From Strigops habroptila (Eukaryota > Chordata > Aves > Psittaciformes > Psittacidae): 64,000 nt of DNA. The stretch covers positions 6,142,211 to 6,206,210 of the forward strand of contig NC_046358.1 of assembly GCF_004027225.2 (NCBI RefSeq). The letters run 5' to 3'. The position numbers and the translations under genes were made by a program. Positions 1 through 9,970 of the stretch are shown piece after piece (position 1 is the stretch's first letter; each line of letters starts with the position of its first letter). Under the pieces are notes generated by a model, which was not told the origin of the DNA, did no database searches, and saw nothing but the letters and a program-made list of their open reading frames with translations.

Positions 1-842
1 CCCCATAGAGTGTACCGATCGGCAGACCAGGGGTCTTCTTCCCGGGGTAAACTCCATTGGGAAGAGGCTGGGGAACAGGGTGAGGAGTGGGGCAGCCACA
101 CATGTGGGAGGTGTGAGTGCTGGGCACTGCCTCCATCACACTCACCAGCCATAGGATGAAGGCAAGTGACTGGCAGCAAGGTCCCTCCAAGGTGCAGGGC
201 AGGGGCAGCACCTTGCTTGGGAAACAGAGGATCTGCTTCATTCTGACTGCATTAAATGGCTTCTTGACACAGCAATTGCAGTTTTCTTTACCTGCTGTGG
301 TTTTTGCACACTTGCTGTGTTCCTCTGGGTTTTCTTCCCCATGAAGGCGTTTGTAGGTAACACTAACATTAATGGGAGCTCTACACTAGGTAAGTATATG
401 CATGTGGAGCACAAATCCTGTCCAAACAGGAGGCTGAGCACAAATAGAGCTTTTTGTCCCCTAGCAGCGCCAGCAACTACCTCAAACCAAAGGAAATGCA
501 TCTTTTAAAGACACACATTTATAACACTGGGTGCATTAAAGCAAATAGACATTAAATCTGATAGTAGAGTGGCTGAGCTGCAGGCAGGGCTACCAGCTCC
601 CTGCCTCTATGGGAGAGAAACCTGGGAGGCTGCAGGAAAGCCCCCAGAGGGGCTTGGGTTGGCTTGGTACCCCCAGTGCAGGGAGACTGGCAAACCATGG
701 GGCAGGTGGGGTGGGTGGTTCGGGGTCTGTGTGGGTCTGGGGCTTGTCTCCTCACTTGGGATGAGTTTCTTTAAAGGAGGACGGAGAGAGGAGGTGGCTG
801 GTCTCTTTTCTGAAGTAATGACAGGACAAGAGGAAATGGCCT

Positions 843-1056
843 CAAGCTGCACCAGGGGAGGTTTAGATTGGGTATTAGGAACAATTTCTTCACCAAAGGC
901 TGCTCAGGGCAGTGGTGGAATCACCATCCCTGGAAGTGTTCACAAACTGTGTACACAAGGCCCTTGGTGATGTGATTTAATGGGATCCTGGGGTAATGGT
1001 TGGACTTGATGATCTTAAAGGTCTTTTCCAACCCAGTTGATTCTATGACTCTGTGA
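843..1056 (+). repeat. CR1 LINE 3' fragment
   Basis: A diverged 3' end of the avian CR1 retrotransposon. It contains the usual run from 'ggggaggtttagattgg' through 'catccctggaagtgttcaca' to 'ttccaacccagttgattcta', and ends with the degenerate ATTCTATG-like octamer repeats that mark CR1 termini. It is 5'-truncated and shows internal mismatches, consistent with an old insertion. Confidence 0.9.
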
Positions 1057-1382
1057 CTCTCCTCCAGTGTGTGGCTGGCTGTACCAAAGGTGGTCTTGGC
1101 TCCACGGACATTTATAGGCTCCCACCCCTGCAGCCCCAGGGCTAGTGCACCAGTGTGTCCTGCGGCCATCCTCTCCTGCAGCTCTGCATCAGCCACTGGC
1201 ACCTTCTGCAGAACCTGCAGAAACGGTACAGACTGACCTCCTGGGCTGGACCAGCCAAAACCCTTTGGACAGGAGGCTGCAGCAGCCAGGCTTTGTGCTG
1301 TGCCGGTGGTGGGGGAAGGCTGGGACCCTTATTGCGGCACAGGCACCGCTGTGTGTGAGCACAAGGGTGAGAGAGTTTGTGG

Positions 1383-1930
1383 GTTAATGAATTAATGAGG
1401 TAGCAAATTGGAAAATTAACTAATTAATCTGTTCAAGGGGCTTGAGCCTCTGTTGGCTTTTTCCCTGGTGGTCAGGCAGGAGGCCGGGTGGGATGATGCC
1501 TGGCCTGCATGCTGTATGGCTCCACAGACCTGGTCCATAGGCACAATGGGTATGGGGGAGATGTGCATCTTCTGCAGTGGTGTGGAATCAGCACAGGAAC
1601 AGCACAACCCTCCATTTCCATTACTCTTTTTCCTCCCCTTTTTTTGTTTTCTGGGTAATAGGTGTAAAGGAAGTGATTCAGAAGCACTTTCCCCCTTCCA
1701 TTACCCAGAAAACAAATAAGAGTCGCAAGAATGGGGACTGCAACAAAACAATTATATTGAAATATTTGAAGTCGTGCTTATATGGTAAATGTGACAAAAT
1801 TGAGCGCAACCTTAAAATAGCAGCAGCAGCAATCGTCTAAAACACAAAAAGCAGATGATTATTGACTAAAGAGATTGCAGCACAACAGGCTGTTGTGTTT
1901 AATTCTCTCCAGAGGTGCATGCTTCCTGCG
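1383..1930. promoter_or_regulatory. AT-rich island with homeodomain cores
   Basis: A roughly 550-bp AT-rich stretch in an otherwise GC-rich interval. It starts with a cluster of TAATTA-type cores near 1384-1430, continues past the hairpin at 1643-1716 and into an A/T-rich tail to about 1930. It has no coding potential. The composition resembles a conserved non-coding enhancer, but conservation cannot be judged from one sequence. Confidence 0.25.
1643..1716. repeat. Inverted repeat / hairpin with 17-bp arms
   Basis: TTTGTTTTCTGGGTAAT at 1643-1659 is the exact reverse complement of 1700-1716. The inner segment pairs imperfectly (GGAAGTG near 1669-1675 against CACTTTCC at 1685-1692) around a short loop at about 1676-1684. 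It could be a small hairpin transposon relic or a structured transcript. It does not match the CR1 fragments nearby. Confidence 0.7.
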
Positions 1931-2198
1931 CATCCCTGAAAGCCACAACAGACATGGGCTGTGGATGCCCTTCTGCTTTTGAATGAGCTCCAGCAACCAG
2001 CAGTGCCCAGCAGCCAACTTCCCCAGGGCTAACATCAGGTGAGATCAAGTCTAATGTTTTGCCTGCCATGCTCCCTCACATGGGTTAAGGCATTGATAGT
2101 TGTGGTCAAGCCAAGAGCTTGGGTGTCTGGTGGTCCCCTGGCATTTCAAGGATGCTCATGGGCTGGTGTGACTTGCACCAGTGTGTACTAACCAGGTG

Positions 2199-2426
2199 TG
2201 ATTAGATATTAGGAAGAAATTATTCACTATGAGGGTGCTGAGGCACTGGCACAGGGTGCCCAGAGAAGCTGTGGCTGCCCCGTCCCTGGCAGTGTTCAAG
2301 GCCGGGTTGGACACAGGGGCTTGGAGCAACCCGCTCTAGTGGAAGGTGTCCCTGCCTGTGGCAGGGGGTTGGAACTGGATGAGCTTAAGGTCCTTTCTGA
2401 TCCAAACCATTCCATGGGAGTATGAT
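2199..2426 (+). repeat. CR1 LINE 3' fragment
   Basis: A recognisable CR1 3' end: 'ttagatattaggaagaaatt', then 'ggcacagggtgcccagagaa', 'gccccgtccctggcagtgtt', 'ggttggaactggatgagctt' and a decayed terminal 'ccattccatgggagtatga'. It is 5'-truncated. Confidence 0.93.
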
Positions 2427-5400
2427 TAGTCACAAAAATCTTCTTCACACTCACCTGGATTCCCAGGATGAGCCAGGGTGGCTGTACCCCATTTTCCTGG
2501 CTCTGGCTTGCCAGGAACGCCAGGGCAAGGGGTGCTGCTGGTGCCACTGTCACCGCGGCCGCTGGGGCTGCATCTGCTGCGTGGCTACACACAGTCACCC
2601 GCTCCCTGGGGCTGTGGCTCTGGCATCCTTCAGTGGTGCTAAAAATGACATTTTCCAAATAATGAAAGAATCTTTCATTACCCTGTGTCTCTGAGCAGCC
2701 CGCAAGGCTGGGCAACAGCTGAGCACTAAGTGATGTGTCTAATGCGGCTTCAGCGTCAGTATTTTTGTTCCTCTGTTTCTGGTCCAGGCATACCATGAAG
2801 CATAAGAAGATGCGGCTGTGGATGGCTCCTGGGGGCCTGGCTGAAGTGCTGGAGCACGGCTGGATGCCTTTGGTCTCCTCCTCTATCTGCAGCATGCCCT
2901 GCTCTTCCTCAGGCCCTGCAAGTCCTCCTGCCCTCTTCCCTGCGGCATCACTTGCTCCCTGCAGCGTGGTTTTGTCCCAGCATGTTTTGGGTCCTGGCTC
3001 ACCCCACACCCAGGAGTGACTGTCCTCCCTCAGAGCTCAAGTCCAGGGCACTCATGGGACTGTATATACCTGCTGCTGGCCTGGGGAAAGCTGGAATGAC
3101 GGGGAAAGGCTGTTTTCCTGGGGTTGGTGCTTGATGGGGGAAAGACAGACTTGTGCTCACACCATCCTGTGTGTCCTCAACTGGGAGAGCAGCCGTGGGA
3201 GGCTTCAGGCTAACATGGCCTGGATGTTTATCTCAGACTCTTTACACTGCCCTAAGCCCTTTTATGAATGCACCATCCCATGCTCCGTAGGGGCAGATGA
3301 CCACAAAGATCTGTCCCCTCTCCCATCACCCACAGGGATGATGCTGGCTCAGGGGAAAAACGCATGTCCCTGTGGGCTGTGTCTCACCCACCAGCACGCA
3401 CAGGGCAAGAGCCACCCATGGGTGGCATCACCCTGTTTCTTGCAGTCCTGGGCACGGGCAGGGGGACTGAGTTACTGCCCTGGCATTTAGACAGTCACCT
3501 CCTGCCAGACAATGCCAGCTCCATGCCAGTGAGTGAGGGTCTGTGAGCCTGGGGGCTCGCCTTCCACCCTGGCAATCCCTCCAGGGTGCCTGGGGTGTCT
3601 CCTTGCTCGGCCAAAAGCAGGTACAGCATCTGCTCCTGCTCCCTGTGTGGATGCTTTAATGCTCTCACTGACTGCTGAGCAAAGCCTTCATGCCCATCTC
3701 CCTCAATGGGGTGATGCTCGGGGTGGGTTGAGCCTTTCTCATTGTCACTGGCTGTTTGTTCTCTCTCTGCTTCTCCTCTCCGGAGCTGGGTTTGTATTGT
3801 TGTTGGGCTGATAGACGGATTAGCTAGCATTTATCACCAGGCTGACTACCGGAGGGTTATTAAAAGTGATTTGCAATGTAAATACTTTCATCATCAACCA
3901 CATTTTCTTTAGACTAAGGTTGACTTTTATGAATATTAAAGCCATGTGGATGGGTTCAGCGGGTTTGTGGGCGTTCGTCTGTCGGAGGGAGGGGGCCTGG
4001 CTGCCTGCAGTGCTCTGTTGGGAGAGGCAATCTGGATCTGCCTGAGGGCAAAGGGATCTGGTGCTGAAGGGAGGGAAGCAGAGCATGAAAAGGTGTGTGT
4101 GAGGCAGAAAGAAAACCTGAGTGCTTTGGAGAGGGACAGAAAGGAAGGAGAGGGAGCACTGAGCATGGCACGAGGGCATCTCTCTGTGAGCAGGATGGGA
4201 GGACAAGCTGGGGCTGGGAAGGGGAAGCCTGGCCAGAGATGGTGGTGAGCAAGTTTGTCCTTGAGGCATGTGTTTGAACATGTGTTGCTTCTTCACCCTG
4301 CCATCAATGTGGGGCTGCAGGATCAAGGGTGAACCCCCAAATCCCCCAGCAGCCACAGGCTGGCATTAAGCTGTTGGAGCTGGTGCTGGCTGCTGCCGAG
4401 GCTGCTGCCTGCTCTACACTGCACGTGTGAGTACAGTTACTGGGAATCACTCAGGGATAATGGGTGGATGTTCCCTGTCGAGGAAACCAGAGTGAATGAC
4501 CTGTAACTGCCTTCGCTGCTCTTCAAACATATCCATCTCCTGTGCTACTCAGTGGTGTAAGCACTCCTCTGCCTCAGGATGGCTATGGGTGGGAGTTGTT
4601 ACAAGCCAAGATGAAGCATGAAGGTGGCACTTGCCACTGGCCCCTGTGTCTCGCACCCCAGGGGCAAATGAGAGAGGAGTGGCTTTGCTTGCTTCTAGGT
4701 GTTTGTGGTGCTTTGGTGTGAGGGCAGTTTTTGAGATGGAGGAGCCTGATGGAGCCTTGCCAAGTGTTAATGGCAGAGCAGCAATTGCTGATTAGACAGC
4801 AGGCACAGCAAAGCTCCTGGGCATAGCTAAAAAGAAAACAAAAAAGAAAGACAAAGAAGCCATCCAAAAATAGAGGATGGGAGCACAGTGATGGATGTAC
4901 AGTGATAAAACAAAGGGATACATGCAGTTACACGAAAAATGGCCAGCTCCAGGGGTATCCCAGATCACTACAAGGTGACATGTGCTGGCTTTTACTCCCC
5001 AGGTGCCTGCCAGAGCAAGCTGCATCAGTCAAAATGTCAGGAGACTAAGACTGTCACAGGTCCTGAACCCAAAACAGAACAAGAAAGGCCCTTCCTTAGC
5101 TTGGGCCACTGAACACGAAGGTAGGTTAACCTCTGGCTTCTGCCGTGGGGCAACCACAAGTCTCTCCTGTACCATCCCACAGCCTGGCACAACATAGGTT
5201 GCCAGGGGAAGGGTTGGACCTGAGATCAGACTCTGGAGTGGAGTTACTGTTTCTCATGACCAGTGCCTATGTGACCTAAGAAAGAAGGTGATGGTCACTT
5301 TGGTGACAGCAAGAGGGGCTGGTGAAACTCGCTGGCAGGGAATGTGTGAAGATGTCGAGGCAAGAGAAGCAAGTGCTATCTCTAATTGGAATATGTATGG

Positions 5401-5697
5401 GGCGTTCGGGCTTTCAGAAACACTGCTTCTTCTGACTAATGAGAGAGCATAGCTCTAGGCTAAGTTAGAAGTTAAAAAGTTTTGTATTCAATTTGGTTAC
5501 ATATTTTTATCTCCATGACTGATCAGCTTTGGAAGAAGACTTCTTGCTGTTCATTACAGTCTTTTGTCTATCCATGGGGAGTTGTAGTTTGAAACAAGAG
5601 TCCAATCAAATAACCCAACTCAAGTGCAATCAAATTGTCTTCGAAGCAGATATTTCCTCAGTCTGATGAGTTCACCCAGAGCGTGGCAAAGGTTTTT

Positions 5698-6094
5698 TCA
5701 CACAGGCTGAGAGGGCTGGGCTTGTTCAGCCTGGAGAAGAGAAGGCTCTGGGGAGACCTTAGAGCAGCTTCCAGTGCGTAAAGGGGACCTACAAGAAATC
5801 TGGAGAGGGACTTTGGACAAGGGCCTCTACGGACAGGACAAGGGGGAATGGCTTTAACCTGACAGAGGGGAGGTTGAGATTAGACATTAGGAAGAAATTC
5901 TTCCATGTGAGGGTGCTGAGACGCTGGCACAGGGTGCCCAGAGAAGCTGTGGCTGCCCCATCCCTGGCAGTGCTCAAGGCCAGGTTGGATGGGCAACCTG
6001 CTCTAGTGGAAGGTGTCCCTGCCCATGGCAGGGGGTTGGAACTGGATGAGCCTTAAGGTCCCTTCCAACCCAAACCAGTCTGTGAATCTATGAT
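5698..6094 (+). repeat. CR1 LINE 3' fragment, about 400 bp
   Basis: A longer CR1 3' fragment that begins at the 'ggctgagagggctgggcttg' block and runs through 'ttcagcctggagaagagaag' to 'ctgtgaatctatgatt'. It belongs to the same family as the other CR1 copies in the window. Confidence 0.94.
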
Positions 6095-7021
6095 TATTTT
6101 TGTTATGGGGGAAGGAAGATGAAAGGGTGATATTTATTTAGGGTCAGGGCTTTGGGGTGAGGCAGGAGACTCCAATTGACTGGCTGTAGTCCTTGACAGG
6201 TTTTGGTCAGTGACTGCAAAAATGGAGTGGGCAGATGTTAAGCTGGCAAAAGTCAGTGAAGCCTCGCTGCACTCAGTGCAGTCGTGTGGCTCTGCACCAG
6301 CTGACACGGGGAAAGCTTTGTCTTCTCGCTCCTCAAAGACAGGCAAGAAAATTAATACCAGGTGACTGAACACTCACTAAAGAAATGCCAGGATCTGGCC
6401 TAGGGTGGCCAAAATAAAGACGGTGTATCTGCCTGGCTCCTGTGGCAGGGGCCTCTCGGTGTGCAAAGGCAGCGGCTGAGTGGTGGATGCAAGTGCCAGA
6501 AGGCTTTAACCTTTTCAGTGTGCAGAGAAGCACTTGGAGCTGGAGATGTGTCATCAGAGAAAATTGTCTGAATTATCTTACAACGGTCTCTCTGCTGGGA
6601 TTCAGAAATGTGTCTTCATTTCCAGGGAGAAGATACCAGACTGCACGATCTGGGGAAGAGAGAGGTCACGTCTGTGAACTGGGCACATCTGGCTAACGTT
6701 TTAGATGAGACATTGACATGAAACACCAGCCGTTAGTTAAGTGATAGCTCCAAGAGCAAGAGACGTAAGAGAGGAGGGTGAGCAGGTGAAGTGGATGTGA
6801 GAACTTGTCTGAGATTGTAATCACTCAGAGGAGGGAGAAAGTGGGGCTTTTATTTGTTTATGTGTATTTATGTGTGTATGTGTGAGTCGAGCAGATGGGG
6901 AAATGATACCCATGTGTATCTGTGAGACAGAGCAAGTGAGAAGCAGAGAGGGTGGGTGAGAGAGTTGGTCTAGGTAGAAGCAGAGAGAAGGGAAAAGGTG
7001 TAGAGGGAAGGGAAGATGGAT

Positions 7022-7042
7022 TCCCCCCCCCCCCTTCCCCCC
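7022..7042 (+). repeat. Poly-C tract
   Basis: Two nearly fused homopolymer runs of C, interrupted by a TT, lie just upstream of the CHRM4 CpG island. The complementary G runs could form a quadruplex. Lengths of such runs are error-prone in assemblies. Confidence 0.85.
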
Positions 7043-7502
7043 CGTTTGTTTCTTCTTGCTTGTCACTTTCTCATAACTACAATGAAAAGAGAAAGCAGAA
7101 CTGGTGGGGCAGTGACATGATTGGGAAACCACCTGCTGATGGTTTTGGTCCTGGGGGAAAACCCCAACACTGAGTGTTAGTGACAGCCCAGCAGAGTTCA
7201 TCATGCGTTTCAAGTCTGCGGATGTTTGCGCCAGGATCGGATTTTAACTGTATTTTGGGGGCCGGGAAGTGCATCGAGGACTCCCTTTGCCCAGGCTGTG
7301 CTGGACCGCGCTCTGCCTCTCCCGCTCTTTCTCTCTCTCGCTCGTTGAGGCTCCGGTGCTCCCGGTATCCTGCGAGGCTGGTGGGTGCGGGAGGCACCAG
7401 GGGCTCCCGGCGGCGGGCAGCGGGGGACAGCGAGCATGGTGGGCAGCCAGCAGCGGACGGGCAGCGGGCAGCGGGCGGTCCCGGGGCGGCCGGAGCGCTC
7501 CC

Positions 7503-7523
7503 TGCAGCACCGCGGACAGCGCC
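7503..7523 (+). promoter_or_regulatory. RE1/NRSE (REST-binding site)
   Basis: This 21-bp site matches the canonical RE1 consensus at 19 of 21 positions by my alignment (mismatches at positions 2 and 10). Both half-sites, CAGCACC and GGACAGCGCC, are intact and correctly spaced. REST represses neuronal genes in non-neuronal cells, and an NRSE is established in the mammalian CHRM4 promoter region. The position about 350-450 bp upstream of the 5' exon donor is appropriate for CHRM4. Confidence 0.88.
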
Positions 7524-7895
7524 GCCCGCCGCCCCGACGGGGGGGCCCCCGCTGCCCGGCACTGTCCCTGCTCGCCCAACAACATCTGTCCGGCGGGTCC
7601 GGGTCCGCACATCTGGGATGGGGGGACAGCTGCGTGTGGAATGGCCGCGGCTCCCTGACGTCTTTGCGGCGGGAAGGGGGGCTCACATCTAGGGGCGGCA
7701 CATCTGGGAGCATGGGAGGGAGGGGCCGGGGTTGGGGGGAGGACCGGGCTGAGCCGGCAGCGCCGGGCCCTCCCCTCCCACCGCCCCTTCCCCGCCCCTC
7801 CACCGCGCACGGCGCCGCCGGGAGCCGGGAGCCGGGGGCCGGGGCCATGCGTGCCGGAGCCCCCGACGGCGCGGCGGCGTGCGCGGCGCTGCACC

Positions 7896-7950
7896 ATGGC
7901 CGCTGAGAACGGCTCGGCGGCGGGCGGCGGCGCGGCCTGGGGGCTGCCCG
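7896..7950 (+). CDS. CHRM4: CHRM4 5' exon, possible N-terminal coding segment
   Basis: A 5' exon ends at 7950 with donor G|GTGAGT. Within it an ATG at 7896 in strong context (ACCATGG) opens a frame starting MAAENGS and ending WGLP plus one extra base. Joined to the acceptor at 21094/21095 this base plus 'AC' makes an Asp codon, then Pro, then the previously known start Met. The frame therefore continues straight into the receptor, adding 20 residues rich in Ala and Gly. An upstream ATG at 7847 opens a different frame that stops at 7906. In mammals the upstream M4 exon is regarded as non-coding, so this may be 5'UTR. The exon's 5' end is unknown. Confidence 0.5.
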
Positions 7951-9814
7951 GTGAGTCGCTGCTTGGGGGCTCCGTATGCACCGGGAGGGAAAAGGGGGGG
8001 CAGGGCATCCCCGCGGGCCCCCCCCACCGAGAGTCCCTGAGGGATGGGGGGGCAGCATGGCTTCAGAGTGCATGGGGAGAGGGTGCGCACCCCGGGAGAG
8101 GTAACACCCGGTCGCTCCAGGAATGGCGGGTGTCTCTCTGCCAACTTTCCCGCACTCCTGCGTCGCTCCGGGAACCCCGGCGTGCTCCGCGGATCAGAAC
8201 CCCCGCATTTGGTTCGCCGCCCCAGCATGCGGGGAGTCGTGCGGGGTTGCAGCTCTGCCAGGGCGCTGGGAAGAGATCTGGCACCCCCCTTCCCTGCGCC
8301 CTTCTAAACCAACACTGCTCCTGCGATCTGTGGTCCAAGGCACCTCAGATCCCTCAGACCACCTGGGAACTGGCCCTGTCAGCACCCTGCCACGGGCACA
8401 CGAGCACCCTGCACCCCCGGGGGATGCCGAGTGGGAGGATATCTGCTCCCCCAGTGCTTCCTTTTGGAAGAAGGCTTGTTTTCTGAGCAGGAAACTATCT
8501 GCACTCTTGCTTTGCTTCCCTCTGTATTCCAACAAAAGCAGCAGGGACAAGATGCCACGTCTTTTGGATACTTTGTCCCCATGCTGGACAAAACCCCTCT
8601 GGCCCTTTGGCCACCTCCCAGGACATGACTAGGCGGAAGTTCCCCACCTCTCCACAGAGCCCTTTGCTGGGTTGGGCATTGCAAGGGGGACAGCTCTTGC
8701 CCCTCTCTCCCTAGATGTGGGTCCCATCTGCCCTTTAGCCCTTGCTGGCTCCGCTGCACCTTCCCCGCTGGTAACAGCAGAGATGCCCCGTGCCCTCTGT
8801 TGGTCCATCATGGAAAAGAGCCAGGCAGCCCCACCCTTCATCTCTCCCAAAATAATGACATGGGCTTCAAATCAGGGAACAGTTCTTGTCATTTTTTTAC
8901 ATGAAAGTAACACTGTAATGCTCTATGTGAAAGTAATGCTCTTCTGCCCTGCTCTCAACCCCTCTGTCTGTGTTACAGCCACGTTTTCTAGCTGGTCTTT
9001 GCAAAGCCAAGGCTGGGGAGATGCTTCCCAACCTGAGGAACAGCTAGCATTCCTCTGTGCCCAGCTGGCAAAGCTGTTGGGCTCTGCTTGAGCGTTTGTC
9101 ATGGGTGCCTTGAGGTGACTTGGACGGCTCAGCTTCTCCTGCCACTACTTGTGGGATGAGCAGAGGGGCTGGAAAGGCCAGTTCCCACCCAGTGGGGTGT
9201 CTTGTTGATGTCTCTCACCATACTCAGATACCAGGGTCCTAGAGCCCAGGCTTTCGGTGAGGCATACCAGTGACAACGCTCATGTTGAAATCCCAGGCGA
9301 CTGCAAGATGCTTTTCGCTGTCACTACTGCTGGGCATCACCGCCTGCTTCCTAACGCCTTGACTTCTGCAATGTGAGCACCTGCTGCTGCTCTCCAGCCT
9401 GGACTAGGGGCCCGTGAGGCATCCCAGCAAAGAGCAGGGCATCCAAGGGGTGATTTCACCCATACGGAGACCCTAAGAAATAGCGACCCATCCCCAGTTC
9501 ACCCCTCAGCGAGGCTGGTGCCCAGCGGGCAGAGCCCCTGCATAGGGATGGGAGCAGGGATCTGTCCCTGTGCATGGCAGCCCCCGGTTCCTGCAGGAGT
9601 GAAGCCAACGTGCCCTTGCTCAGAGCCAGCAGCAGGTTCCCAGGTCTGCCGGATGGAATGACAGCGGCCTGGGGAATGACCTGGGGAGCAGGCAGCATGA
9701 AGCTGGTGGGAAGAGGAGGAGGAGGAGTAGGGATACCAGTAAAAGCTGTTTGTTCAGTCACACGAGGGGCATACCACCTCAGTGGGTCAGTCTGTTTCTC
9801 TCATAGAAGAGGAA

Positions 9815-9970
9815 TTAACTGCAATGATTAATTAATGCTGTGATCCAATTACTCTGAGTTTGCAGAAGGAGCATGGTTTGTCTCTTAAACTGTCCGCAGG
9901 AAGATGCTATTGATGTCAGGTTTTGTCATGGTTGGGTTTGTTTGTTTGTTTAGGGTTTTTTAATTAAAAT
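9815..9970. promoter_or_regulatory. AT-rich TAATTA island in CHRM4 intron 1
   Basis: The stretch contains 'gattaattaatgc' near 9826 and 'ttttttaattaaaatg' near 9956, i.e. overlapping homeodomain-type cores, in a GC-rich surrounding. It is a candidate neural enhancer by composition only. Confidence 0.2.

Larger units (their letters stand above)
1..7300. other. Intergenic region left of CHRM4
   Basis: I see no convincing coding exon here: the open frames are short, overlap on both strands and lack recognisable motifs or coherent splice sites. The region holds three plus-oriented CR1 fragments, several AT-rich patches with TAATTA cores, a hairpin at 1643-1716 and a poly-C tract near 7023. By known vertebrate synteny AMBRA1 would be expected immediately to the left on the same strand as CHRM4. 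I cannot identify any of its exons, so at most its 3'UTR or downstream flank could be present. Confidence 0.6.
7300..8200 (+). promoter_or_regulatory. CHRM4: CHRM4 CpG-island promoter
   Basis: The sequence becomes very G+C rich, with dense CpG dinucleotides, from about 7300 to 8200. This block contains an RE1/NRSE at 7503-7523 and a 5' exon whose strong donor is at 7950/7951. The next downstream acceptor in suitable context is the one immediately before the CHRM4 coding exon at 21095. No clear TATA box is visible. Mammalian M4 genes are known to use an upstream first exon under REST control, so the arrangement fits. The exact transcription start is not determinable here. Confidence 0.75.

Noticed and set aside
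1-540. Possible AMBRA1 3'UTR at the left edge
   Set aside because: Expected from synteny, but I can see no coding exon or diagnostic sequence, so I did not annotate it.
2296-3009. A 237-codon minus-strand frame overlapping a CR1 end
   Set aside because: Part of it is antisense CR1 sequence; the rest is low-information and unconserved in character.
7210-8228. Several long overlapping open frames on both strands of the CpG island (up to about 290 codons)
   Set aside because: High G+C removes stop codons by chance. The translations are low-complexity Pro/Ala/Arg/Gly with no domain, and frames overlap in every phase.
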